64,000 bases of DNA from Silvibacterium bohemicum. GTDB taxonomy: Bacteria > Acidobacteriota > Terriglobia > Terriglobales > Acidobacteriaceae. The translations under genes were made by a program, and so were the position numbers. The stretch lies in assembly GCF_001006305.1 (NCBI RefSeq), contig NZ_LBHJ01000004.1, positions 682,001-746,000 on the forward strand, read 5' to 3'. Shown in pieces: positions 36,090 through 44,371 of this stretch; within the stretch, counting starts at the first letter, position 1, and every line of letters begins with the position of its first letter. A model generated the notes under the pieces. The model had not been told where the DNA came from. It did not search any database and worked only from the letters and a program-made list of their open reading frames with translations.

Positions 36090-36836
36090 TTGACGTACTG
36101 TCTCGGCATTCTTACCCACCAGGGATTGGTCATGGCCTCCGACTCGCGCTCCAACGCGGGCTTCGATCAGGTCAACATTTGCCGCAAGATGCACACCTTC
36201 GTTCATCCGGGTGAGCGGGCCTTCGTCATCCTCACCAGCGGCAGTCTTTCCCTTACGCAATCTGTCATTGCCCTGCTACGCGATGAATTCGACGCGGGCG
36301 AAGGACTTGCACGGGTGAATTCGTTCTACGCAGCGGCACGCGTGGTTGGCGACTGCGTGCGCAAGGTGTCGGAGCTCGACCGCGCCGCTCTCGAGCGCGA
36401 CGGATTCAACTTCAACATCAATCTTCTGCTTGGAGGACAGGTCAAGGGCGAGCGCCCGGCTCTCTCGCTGATCTATCCCCAGGGCAATCCGTTGAGCGCC
36501 ACACACGACTCGCCGTATCTGCAGATCGGCGAGGTCAAATACGGCCGGCCCATCCTCGATCGCGGCATCGTCTCCGGCTCGACCACGCTCGAAGACGCGG
36601 CCATGTACGCGTTGCTCTCGTATGACGCCACCATGCGCTCCAACGTGACCGTAGGGCCGCCCATCGAATTTCTGCTGTATGAGAACGACAAGCTGGAGTT
36701 GGACCGCTATCGACGCTTCTCCGCCGACGACTCGGAGTTGATGCTCATCCACCGCTGCTGGGAGCAGGCGCTGCGCCGCGCCGTCGAGGACCTACCCAAG
36801 ATCCAGTTCAACGCCTGTCTGCCAAATCTTCCGTAG
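36090..36836 (+). CDS. Anbu-like proteasome-type protease (Ntn hydrolase)
   Basis: A 248-residue bacterial proteasome-homologous protein (COG3484/Anbu). It assembles into open helical or ring-like oligomers. The start MTYCLGILTHQGLVMASDSRSNAG exposes Thr2 as the N-terminal nucleophile after Met removal; the SDSR segment supplies the conserved Asp/Arg of the active site and RKMHTF a Lys. GSTTLEDAAMYALLSYDATMRSNVTVGPPIEF is the conserved C-terminal half. The start codon is TTG 36090, the only one that puts Thr at position 2, behind GAGGGA. Its physiological substrates are not established. Confidence 0.93.
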   Translation: MTYCLGILTHQGLVMASDSRSNAGFDQVNICRKMHTFVHPGERAFVILTSGSLSLTQSVIALLRDEFDAGEGLARVNSFYAAARVVGDCVRKVSELDRAALERDGFNFNINLLLGGQVKGERPALSLIYPQGNPLSATHDSPYLQIGEVKYGRPILDRGIVSGSTTLEDAAMYALLSYDATMRSNVTVGPPIEFLLYENDKLELDRYRRFSADDSELMLIHRCWEQALRRAVEDLPKIQFNACLPNLP

Positions 36837-36896
36837 CCGGACATCAGACTCGAGAGTCAACGGCAAACGCGAAGCGGCAGGCCTGGACGGCCAGAC

Positions 36897-37979
36897 CTAT
36901 TCGATGTCGCCGACGGCGTAGTAGCCCTTCCGGGACTGCACCTTCAGCCCATCGCCTTTGCAAGAGATATCCAGCTTGCGGTAGCTGCCGTCCAGCTTGT
37001 TATTGGTCGGCGTATAGCTCGCAAGGTACTGGGTCCGCAGCTCCTCTTCGATCTGGGCAAAGGCGTCTTCGAGCTTCTTCCCGTTATTGCCCACGTTGAT
37101 CACGCGGCCGCCGGTCTCCTGCGTCAGCTTCTGCATCTGCGAATCGCCCGAGTAGCCCAGGTTGAATCCGCCATTGCCATAGAAGGGGCGATCCGCGATC
37201 AGGATCACGTAAATGATGGCGTTCGCCTTCTGCGCCGCCTCGATCGCCTGGTTGGGCTTGGTCTCGCTACCCTCGTCCTCGCCGTCGGTAAGCAGGATGA
37301 GCGCCTTGCGTCCAGTTTCCGAGCGGATCTTGTCATTCGATACCTGCGAGACCGCGTCGTAGAGCAGCGTCCCCTTGGGGGCACCGTGAGTAGGCACCGG
37401 CCCCTGGCCGATCCCCGGTACGCCTCCTCCGCCAGCGCCGACATTAATGTCTGTCTTGTCGATGGCGCGCTGCAGCTCGCTTACGTTATTGGTGAAATCC
37501 TGTTCCAGGTTCACGCCAACATCGAAGCTGACCACGAACGCCTCGTCCTTTTTGCGCATGAGGCTGCGCAGAAAGTTGTCGGCCGCCTGCTGCTCCAGAG
37601 GAAGAACGCGCTGCTGGCTCCCGCTGGTGTCGACCATGATCCCCAGCGTCAACGGCAGATCGGTCTCAGCCGAGAAGTTCTTGATGGTCTGCTGCTGCTT
37701 GTCCTCGACGATATTGCAGTCGCTTTTCGCCAGCGTTGGAATCAAACCATTGTGCTTGTCGCGGACCGTGAAGTAGAGGCTGACCAGGTTGACGTTCACC
37801 TTCAGCGTCGTTTCGGCCTTCGACTCGTCCGGCTGGTCGGGAAAGCTGCTCGCCGGCGGCGGAGCATCGGCCGAAGGGGTGGTCTGAGCCCGGGCGCTCA
37901 AGGCTCCCAGGCCGAGCGGGAGAGACAGCAAGGCGACAAGCGGAAGGCGTAGCGGACGATCGCGAAAAGATAAAGACAT
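36897..37979 (-). CDS. Secreted VWFA-related domain protein (acidobacterial type), intact MIDAS
   Basis: A 360-residue exported protein with a signal peptide ending LSARA. The VWA core follows a conserved N-terminal strand region (VNVNLVSLYFTVRDKHNGLI, SDCNIVEDKQQQTIKNF). The metal-ion site is LGIMVDTSGSQQ (D117-x-S-x-S). The C-terminal half has ALILLTDGEDEGS, EEELRTQYLASYTPTN and a closing beta domain ending RKGYYAV. It is a member of the VWFA-related group common in acidobacteria; such proteins bind partners through the metal. It is divergent from a second, degenerate VWFA gene. ATG 37979 has GAGGTGG before it; the longer frame upstream is not used. Confidence 0.92.
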   Translation of the reverse strand: MSLSFRDRPLRLPLVALLSLPLGLGALSARAQTTPSADAPPPASSFPDQPDESKAETTLKVNVNLVSLYFTVRDKHNGLIPTLAKSDCNIVEDKQQQTIKNFSAETDLPLTLGIMVDTSGSQQRVLPLEQQAADNFLRSLMRKKDEAFVVSFDVGVNLEQDFTNNVSELQRAIDKTDINVGAGGGGVPGIGQGPVPTHGAPKGTLLYDAVSQVSNDKIRSETGRKALILLTDGEDEGSETKPNQAIEAAQKANAIIYVILIADRPFYGNGGFNLGYSGDSQMQKLTQETGGRVINVGNNGKKLEDAFAQIEEELRTQYLASYTPTNNKLDGSYRKLDISCKGDGLKVQSRKGYYAVGDIE

Positions 37980-38326
37980 GGCCACCTCATTAGACGGGAT
38001 TCCGCAGGAAAATGTCAGTCCCTGACGGCCGGAATCGATACGGGAATCGACTCGGCGAGGAATCCGTAAAACACAAAGCCGCGTACCTGCATCTGGTAGT
38101 CTGAAGCATACGCCCGGGACCCTCCAAGCGATTGGGGATTCGGCGCGTCTAAGATAAGGAAGTTTGACCGGGCCCAACCTCGAGGCAGATACGATCTGAG
38201 GCATGCCATCGAGTGCCTGAATTAGCGGTAACTTACGCTGCAGGCGGAGCTTTTCCGCCCGATCACAAGGTTTGAAAGGGTCCGGAACCGCCGGGCCACG
38301 TATGGAAGGTAGTTGGAGGATTTCTG
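37980..38326. other. Divergent promoter region between two VWFA genes
   Basis: 347 nt with no coding sequence I can support. It contains a GGCGGA / TCCGCC hairpin at 38243-38259 and a GGAGGA ribosome site at 38314-38319 for the plus-strand gene. Promoters for both VWFA genes should lie here. Confidence 0.5.
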
Positions 38327-39616
38327 GTGACGCAAGGCGCCTTGGCAATCGCGTTCTCCCTGTTCATGATGGGAGCCGCGCAACAACAACCGCAGCAGCA
38401 GCAAACGCCCCCTAACATTCCGGACGCGCCTGCACCATCCGGCCTTTCCGATCTCAAAGGCCAGGTCACTCCCGGGTCAGGCACCATTGTCGACAAACAG
38501 AGCAGCCCCGACTTGCCTCCCGGACAGACCACCCAGGCGCCCGCTCCAACCACGCCGCCCGCTCCCGATACTTTTCAGACGGAAGCTCCGGAAACGCCGA
38601 AGACCGCCGCGGATGCCCAGGCCTTCACGATCCACGTTCCAGTCAATTACATTGACATTCCCGTCACCGTGCGCGACAAGCACCACCAGCTTGTAGCCGG
38701 TCTGACCTGGCGGCAGTTCCGCATCTTTGAAGACGGCCAGCGCCAGAAAATCGCTTTTTTCACCGTCGATCCGTATCCGCTCTCCGTAGCCTTCGTCATC
38801 GACCAGACGCTGCCGTCGGACATCATGCAGAAAGTCAACGAGAGTCTGGCCGCGGTCACCGGCGCGTTTTCTCCTGCGGATACCGTTGCCGTCATCACCT
38901 ACAACAACAACCCGCAGACGATCACCGACTTCACCGGCGCTCAGGGCGCACGCCTGCCCGTAGCGCTGCAACAGGCCAAGCGTCCAGGACGCGATATGGG
39001 CGTGCCCCAGCCTACCGGCCCATTGGCGTCTGGCATGTCCATCAACGGCAATTCGCCTGATCCCAACCTGGCTCCGCAGCGTGGTAATCCGGGTAACTTC
39101 CTGACGATTCCCAGGGAATCCCACCCCCTCAACGATGCTATTCTCTACGCTGCGCAGATGCTCTCCCGGCAGCCCAAGGGACGGCGTCGCATCCTCTACG
39201 TCATCACCGACGGTAAGGAAAAGCGCAGCACCGCTTCGCAAAAGGAAGTGCTGAGGTTTCTGTTGACCAACAACATTACCGTCTACGGCACGCTGGTCGG
39301 AGACGCAGCCACCTGGGGCGTCGGCTACCTGGATAAGGTCAAGCTGCCCCTGCTGCCCGCGGACAACGTGATGCCCAAATACACCACCTTTACGGGCGGC
39401 TATCTGGAATCCCAGTTCTCCGAGAATGGTATGCAGAAGAGCTTCGCCGCGATCACCGGCTCGGTGCGCACCCAGTACACTCTCGGGTACTACAGCCACG
39501 CGCCATCTCTCAGCGAAAAGCATCACTCGGTCGATGTGCGGGTGGAAGGGATTTCCGGTCTCGACGTCACCGCCAAGGAAGGTTACTACCCGTCGTTGGC
39601 CAATATGACGCAATAG
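38327..39616 (+). CDS. Secreted VWFA-related domain protein, degenerate MIDAS
   Basis: A 429-residue exported protein. A short hydrophobic N-terminus leads into a Gln/Pro-rich linker (residues ~20-95), probably disordered. The VWA core shows NYIDIPVTVRDKHHQLVAGL, then FRIFEDGQRQKIAFF as in its neighbour. The metal site is FVIDQTLPSDI: D159 is present, but the DxSxS pattern is D-Q-T-L-P, so metal binding may be weak or lost. An inserted Gly/Asn/Pro-rich segment (from PGRDMGVPQPTGPL) widens the middle. RRILYVITDGKEKRS and ITGSVRTQYTLGYYS close the domain. GTG 38327 sits behind GGAGGA. A strong terminator follows. Confidence 0.9.
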   Translation: MTQGALAIAFSLFMMGAAQQQPQQQQTPPNIPDAPAPSGLSDLKGQVTPGSGTIVDKQSSPDLPPGQTTQAPAPTTPPAPDTFQTEAPETPKTAADAQAFTIHVPVNYIDIPVTVRDKHHQLVAGLTWRQFRIFEDGQRQKIAFFTVDPYPLSVAFVIDQTLPSDIMQKVNESLAAVTGAFSPADTVAVITYNNNPQTITDFTGAQGARLPVALQQAKRPGRDMGVPQPTGPLASGMSINGNSPDPNLAPQRGNPGNFLTIPRESHPLNDAILYAAQMLSRQPKGRRRILYVITDGKEKRSTASQKEVLRFLLTNNITVYGTLVGDAATWGVGYLDKVKLPLLPADNVMPKYTTFTGGYLESQFSENGMQKSFAAITGSVRTQYTLGYYSHAPSLSEKHHSVDVRVEGISGLDVTAKEGYYPSLANMTQ

Positions 39617-39638
39617 CCGGTCATCATCCGAAAGTTTC

Positions 39639-39676
39639 AAAAAGAAAGCCTGCCCGGTTGGGCAGGCTTTCTTTTT
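39639..39676. terminator. Strong intrinsic terminator
   Basis: A perfect 17-bp stem, AAAAAGAAAGCCTGCCC with GGGCAGGCTTTCTTTTT, and a GGTT loop, with A and T runs for termination in both directions. It lies 22 nt after the second VWFA gene. Confidence 0.93.
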
Positions 39677-39852
39677 GGTCGATGACAAACCACCCGATCT
39701 GTTTTTGAGAGAGCGCGTGAAGCTTGGCCCGCGGATCAGCCATTTCACTGTCGCTTCGCCGGAATTCTTGCTTCCGTCGGCCATTAGAACGACCTGCCCT
39801 GAATGACGGGCCCAGACTTGAGCGATCTCGTACGCGGCTCTGCCAGTTTCGA

Positions 39853-39907
39853 GCCAACCGGACTAGAGCCAACCGCGCCTTAGCTACCCGCTTCCCAGCT
39901 ACCTGCC
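39853..39907 (+). repeat. Second locus of the 15-bp GCTAACCGG-type tandem array
   Basis: Four units start at 39853, 39868, 39883 and 39898 (GCCAACCGGACTAGA, GCCAACCGCGCCTTA, GCTACCCGCTTCCCA, GCTACCTGCC). They share a 14-nt identity, TTAGCTACCCGCTT, with the array at 11851-11938. The rest of the 361-nt gap between the terminator and the GH79-like gene has no recognisable content. Confidence 0.7.
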
Positions 39908-39977
39908 ACCCGAATTTATCCACAAATTATTGTGGCTCCGCGCGATCTGAAATGGCATCAATTCAGAGGCGAGCTAT

Positions 39978-41495
39978 TTGCGTAAGGAAGCCGCCAATGA
40001 TCGAATGCTAGCTATGCATCGCCGGGATTTTCTGCGCCTCTCCGCTCTTGCCTCCAGCTCGACCCTCATCGCAAAACGCGGGTGGGGAGCGCCTGACTCG
40101 GCCGCTATTGCCCGGCTGACCATCGACCCAAGCCGCGAAGGAAACGTCATCGGTCCCGACTTCACCGGTCTCAGCTATGAAACCGCGCAGCTCGGCGATC
40201 CCGAATTCTTCTCTCCCTCCAACAGAGATTTGGTTGGCCTGATGCGCCGCCTCGGAGGCTCGGGAGTTCTCCGCATCGGCGGCAACACCAGCGAATATTC
40301 CCGGTGGACGGCTGAGACGCCGGCAGCCATGGGCGCCGACGCGCCCGCGCAGCCGGGTGCCGCAGTCGGTCCGGATACCGGCAAGGCTCCGCCCAAGCCC
40401 ACCATCATCACGCCTCATGCCATCCGCAACCTGCGCGGCTTTGTCGACGCCCTGGGATGGAAGCTGATCTACGGGCTCAACCTGGGCACCGGGACGCCCG
40501 AGACGGCTGCCGAGGAAGCGGCCTATGTCTTCAACACTTTTGGGCCGAGGCTCATCGCTTTTCAACTTTGCAACGAGCCCGATCTCTTTTCCAGAAACGG
40601 CATCCGCAAGGCCGGCTATGCCTATCCCGACTTTGCCAAGGAGTGGCGCAGCTTCTACGAAGCAATCAAGAAGCGCGTTCCCGATGCGCCATTTGCCGGA
40701 CCCGATACAGCCTTCAACAACGAATGGCTGTTGCCGTTCGCGAACGAATTCAAGCAGGACATCGTCTCTCTTTCGCAGCATTACTACGCCGAGGGACCGC
40801 CGACCGATCCTTCCATGACCATCGCTCGGCTTCTCCAACCGAATCCCAAACTGCAGTCTCAATTCGCTGGAATGGGGCAGACGAGAAAGGACACCGGCCT
40901 TCCCTTTCGGCTGGCGGAAACCAACTCCTGCTATTCGGGCGGCAAAGAGGGAGTCAGCGATACCTTCGCGTCCGCTCTATGGGGAGCGGAGTTGATGTAT
41001 CAGCTCGCCCAGGCCGGGGGAGAAGGCATTAACTTCCACGGTGGAGGCTTCGGATGGTACACACCCATCGCCGGCACTCGCGAAAAAGGATTTACGGCGC
41101 GGCCCATCTTTTACGGAATGCTGCTCTTCGCGCAGGCCGGAGCGGGTAAGCTGCTCGCATCCAGCCTCGAATATCAGCAGGACGAGCCTCTACTCACCGC
41201 CTATTCTCTGCGTTCGGATTCAGGGAGCATCAAAGCCGTCATCTTCAACAAACATAAAGATCGGAGTGCCCGAATCGCTATTCAGCCGCAGGAACGTTCC
41301 GAGGAAGCGTCCGTCTTGCGCCTCACAGCTTCTGGTCTGGAAGCAACAACTGGAATCGTGCTGGGCGCGAATGGCGTCGACGGCGGCGGGAAGTGGGAAT
41401 ATTCAAGCCTGGAGCGGGTTTCTATCGTTGACAATGCAGCAACAATCGAAGTGCCGTCTGCAAGCGCAGCGCTCGTCTCGTTCAAGCGGCTATGA
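39978..41495 (+). CDS. GH79-like glycoside hydrolase (beta-glucuronidase/heparanase type), Tat leader
   Basis: A 505-residue exported (beta/alpha)8 hydrolase with a C-terminal beta domain. The Tat leader is MHRRDFLRLSALASSST. The GH clan-A acid/base is E200 in FQLCNEPDLF and the nucleophile E314 in FRLAETNSCYSGG, spaced as in GH79 enzymes that cleave beta-glucuronides. The segment GLSYETAQLGDPEFFSPSN and RIGGNTSEYSRWT near the N-terminus are also family-like. TTG 39978 has GAGG eight bases upstream; ATG 40005 or 40014 would still keep the Tat motif. It is alone and downstream of a 15-bp repeat array. Activity on plant or animal glucuronides is inferred. Confidence 0.87.
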   Translation: MRKEAANDRMLAMHRRDFLRLSALASSSTLIAKRGWGAPDSAAIARLTIDPSREGNVIGPDFTGLSYETAQLGDPEFFSPSNRDLVGLMRRLGGSGVLRIGGNTSEYSRWTAETPAAMGADAPAQPGAAVGPDTGKAPPKPTIITPHAIRNLRGFVDALGWKLIYGLNLGTGTPETAAEEAAYVFNTFGPRLIAFQLCNEPDLFSRNGIRKAGYAYPDFAKEWRSFYEAIKKRVPDAPFAGPDTAFNNEWLLPFANEFKQDIVSLSQHYYAEGPPTDPSMTIARLLQPNPKLQSQFAGMGQTRKDTGLPFRLAETNSCYSGGKEGVSDTFASALWGAELMYQLAQAGGEGINFHGGGFGWYTPIAGTREKGFTARPIFYGMLLFAQAGAGKLLASSLEYQQDEPLLTAYSLRSDSGSIKAVIFNKHKDRSARIAIQPQERSEEASVLRLTASGLEATTGIVLGANGVDGGGKWEYSSLERVSIVDNAATIEVPSASAALVSFKRL

Positions 41496-41609
41496 ACTGT
41501 CCGCCGCTCCCCTGCGTAGTTTCGCTTGTTGAACTAGATATGTCGATACAGCCTGGGGCCCTTCAAGTCACGGATGCCGATCGTCCGTAAGCGGCGTTAG
41601 CCTTCGTCG

Positions 41610-43244
41610 ATGACTCGCGCAAGTGCCAGAAGTGATGCTTCTCACGAACGCGTGACGACAATCCGGTTGCTAACCGATACTGTGGATGAGGAGTCCATTC
41701 GAGCAATGCAACAGTTCGGCGATTTTCGCATCGACCCTCAGAATGAGTGTATGTGGCGCGGAGAGGCAATGATCTCCCTCACTCCGCGCCCATTCGCCGT
41801 CCTGCGCTATCTGGTTGAGAACTCGCAGAGGCTGGTCACGCATGACGAGCTGCTCGAAGCGTTGTGGCCCGAAACCTACGTTCAGCCACAGGTGTTGCGC
41901 ACTTATATTCTTGAGCTGCGCAAGCTCCTCGGTGACGACCCCTCCTACCCACGTTACATTCAGACTGTACCCAAGCGCGGCTATCGCTTTCTCTGCGCAG
42001 TGACCGATGTGTCTTCTGCCAGCAATGCGGGATTGTCCGCCACGCTGGTAGGACGTGAGTTTGAGCAGGGTTTTCTTGTCGACCATCTCAATCGCGTCAA
42101 GAAAGCAGAACGCTCCACCCTCTTTATTACCGGAGAGCCGGGCATCGGCAAAACCGCACTGATCGACGCGTTCTGCGCACAACACTGCGAGGAAGAAGGC
42201 CTTCGCGTCGCACGCGGACAGTCGATCGAAGGCTTCGGAGGCAAAGAGGCCTTCTATCCCGTGCGCGAAGCTCTTAACGATCTCTGCTCCTGCGACGATG
42301 GCAAAGCACGCTCCCTGTTGAACTCGCTCGCGCCCGGATGGACCGGCCGCAACGGCGGGTCGTCCGTGGGAGAGCTCTGCGAGGCCTTCGAATCGCTCGC
42401 GGCCAATCACCCGCTGCTGCTCATCTTCGAAGACATTCACTGGGCGGACACTTCGACCCTCGACCTGATTTCTGCCCTTGCACGCCGCAGGTCGCGGGCC
42501 AAACTCATGGTGCTGGCCAGCTATCGCCCGAGCGACATCGATACCGAGCATCCGCTGCGTCTGCTCGAGCAGGACCTGCTCACCAATCGCCGCAGTGAGG
42601 AATTGCGCCTCGGGCCGCTCGACAAACAGGCGATATCCGCATATCTCCGCCGCGAACTTCATTCGGAGAAGCTGCCTTCCGGCCTCTCCAGCCTGGTTCA
42701 TCAGCACTGCGCCGGCAACCCGCTCTTCATGACCGCGGTGCTCGAGCACCTGCGCACGCAGAACATCTTTCGGCTCGACGATGGGCAGCTGAGTCTGCGC
42801 GTGCCGCTCAGCGAAATCGAACTGGGCGTGCCCGAGGGTCTGGCCGGCATCATCGAGTTCCAGCTCGAAAAACTCACCGATGAAGACCGCCGGCTGCTCG
42901 AAGCCGGAAGCATCGCCGGAACCATATTCCCCGCATGGGCTGCGGCTGCGGCGCTGGAGATCACGATCGACCAGGTTGAGGAAGCTTACGCTAAGCTGGT
43001 ACGCCGCGTCCGTCTCCTCACCATCGCCGGACACGACGAGCTGCCCGACGGAACGCAATCGGCGTTTTACGTCTTCTCTCACGCTTTGTATCGCGAAGCG
43101 CTCTATGCGCGCATGCCCGCCGCACGGCGTGCGCACTGGCATCGCCGGGTCGCCGAGCGCCTGCGCGCCATGTTCGCCGGGCAGGAATCGAGCGTGGCCT
43201 ACGAGATCGCCGCACATGCGGAAGCCGGCGGAGTGGCACGGTAA
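41610..43244 (+). CDS. wHTH-AAA ATPase transcriptional regulator, C-terminally truncated
   Basis: An OmpR-type winged helix (FGDFRIDPQNECMWRGEAMISLTP...LEALWPETYVQPQVLRTYILELRK) is followed by an AAA-type ATPase module with Walker A GEPGIGKTALI, Walker B LLLIFEDIHWAD and a DxxW-type tail. This architecture normally continues into several hundred residues of TPR repeats. Here the frame stops after EIAAHAEAGGVAR, just where the TPR part should begin. Downstream of 43244 another frame still reads HGNRNYVVHLPRRSAEACLHRDA, which looks like the start of that domain, and then decays. The gene is therefore probably frameshifted and missing its C-terminal half. An alternative start at ATG 41706 is possible. 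Confidence 0.8.
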   Translation: MTRASARSDASHERVTTIRLLTDTVDEESIRAMQQFGDFRIDPQNECMWRGEAMISLTPRPFAVLRYLVENSQRLVTHDELLEALWPETYVQPQVLRTYILELRKLLGDDPSYPRYIQTVPKRGYRFLCAVTDVSSASNAGLSATLVGREFEQGFLVDHLNRVKKAERSTLFITGEPGIGKTALIDAFCAQHCEEEGLRVARGQSIEGFGGKEAFYPVREALNDLCSCDDGKARSLLNSLAPGWTGRNGGSSVGELCEAFESLAANHPLLLIFEDIHWADTSTLDLISALARRRSRAKLMVLASYRPSDIDTEHPLRLLEQDLLTNRRSEELRLGPLDKQAISAYLRRELHSEKLPSGLSSLVHQHCAGNPLFMTAVLEHLRTQNIFRLDDGQLSLRVPLSEIELGVPEGLAGIIEFQLEKLTDEDRRLLEAGSIAGTIFPAWAAAAALEITIDQVEEAYAKLVRRVRLLTIAGHDELPDGTQSAFYVFSHALYREALYARMPAARRAHWHRRVAERLRAMFAGQESSVAYEIAAHAEAGGVAR

Positions 43245-43459
43245 CCGCAACTACGTAGTCCATCTTCCAAGGCGATCCGCCGAAGCCTGCTTACACCGCG
43301 ACGCACGTGCAGCAGCGCGGAGCTGGAACATCCCGGCGTGCGGTGCACGATTTTATCCCCGAATAAAATTTTCGTATCGACAACCCGCCGCCTCAGACTA
43401 ATATCCGTACATTCGGGCTGCCCCACATCCACGATGCCGAAGGCGCCCTGAGGTGAAAG

Positions 43460-43786
43460 ATGATTGCGAGAGTGTGGCGTGGATATACCAGAGCCGAAGA
43501 TGCCAGCCTCTATGAGGCTATGCTGAAACCCGAGCTGTTGCCCGGCATCGGCATGGCGAGCGGTTACATCGGCAGTTATCTCCTGCGCAGGCAGCAAGAC
43601 GCAGAGGTCGAATTCATCACCATCATCCTCTGGGACTCGATCGAGGCCATACGCGCCGTTGCCGGTGAAGATTTTGAAACCGCCATTGTCCCCGAGGAAC
43701 GCCGCAAATATCTTCTACGGTATGACGAAAAATCGGCGCATTATGAAATCGCGTCGGTCCACGGGCTGGGATTGGCTTTGAACTAA
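43460..43786 (+). CDS. Small dimeric alpha/beta-barrel (ABM-like) protein
   Basis: A 108-residue antibiotic-biosynthesis-monooxygenase-like protein with the ferredoxin-type fold. It reads MIARVWRGYTRAEDASLYEAM, then GYIGSYLLRRQQDAEVEFITIILWDSIEAIRA, ending in EEAxKYLLRYDE-type helix. Such proteins act as monooxygenases, heme degraders or stress-response partners; nothing specific can be read here. GAGGTGAAAG precedes the ATG. It follows the decayed end of the regulator gene and precedes a DinB-like gene by 18 nt. Confidence 0.8.
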   Translation: MIARVWRGYTRAEDASLYEAMLKPELLPGIGMASGYIGSYLLRRQQDAEVEFITIILWDSIEAIRAVAGEDFETAIVPEERRKYLLRYDEKSAHYEIASVHGLGLALN

Positions 43787-43804
43787 TCCCAGGCGGAGCA
43801 CCTT

Positions 43805-44344
43805 GTGTCGTCGATTCCGCAAAACATGCGAAACGAATACACTCACCCCATGAGCTCTGAAATAGGAACCATCTTTCTGCGCCACTCCACGTCGAAGCTG
43901 GAGGACATGGTCAGGTGCGTCGAAGCATGTCTGCAAAAACTCACCAATGATCAAGTGTGGCAGCGTCAGGCCGACCACGAAAATACTATCGGCAATCTCA
44001 TCCTGCATCTGTGCGGCAGTACTCGCCAGTGGATCATGCACGGCGTCGGCGCCAACTCTGACGTGCGCACCCGTGACCAGGAATTTTCAGCCGCGGGCAG
44101 CCTCACCGGGGCCGAGCTCATCGGCCTGTTCAAGAAAACAATTGCAGAAGCAAACGATGTCCTCGGGCACTTGCCTACGCAGCGGCTCGAGGAGCGCATT
44201 CGCCCTCAGAATCGGGACGTCACCATTCTCGAAGCGATTTATCAGGTCGTGGGTCACGTGCAACAGCACACCGGACAGATCATCCTGCTGACCAAGCAGA
44301 TGACGCAGCAAGACCTCGACCTGACCACGCCACGGCCGCGATAA
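43805..44344 (+). CDS. DinB/DUF1572-like four-helix protein
   Basis: A 179-residue DinB-superfamily protein. Helical segments LEDMVRCVEACLQKLTNDQVW, ENTIGNLILHLCGSTRQWIMHGV and the third-helix motif QVVGHVQQHTGQIILLTKQM give the three His (in NLILHLC, VGHVQQH) that bind a metal in this fold. Family members include thiol transferases and bacillithiol-linked enzymes; the exact activity is unknown. The start is GTG 43805 with GGAG upstream; ATG 43850 would give the standard N-terminus and cannot be excluded. It is probably co-transcribed with the small ABM-like gene. Confidence 0.82.
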   Translation: MSSIPQNMRNEYTHPMSSEIGTIFLRHSTSKLEDMVRCVEACLQKLTNDQVWQRQADHENTIGNLILHLCGSTRQWIMHGVGANSDVRTRDQEFSAAGSLTGAELIGLFKKTIAEANDVLGHLPTQRLEERIRPQNRDVTILEAIYQVVGHVQQHTGQIILLTKQMTQQDLDLTTPRPR

Positions 44345-44371
44345 ACTCCTCTCAAGCACGGCCGCTACAGT

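Noticed and set aside
38477-39784. 435-codon minus-strand open frame
   Set aside because: Opposite the second VWFA gene; it also runs through the terminator at 39639-39676.
41670-43250. 526-codon minus-strand open frame
   Set aside because: Antisense shadow of the wHTH-ATPase regulator, no domain or ribosome site.
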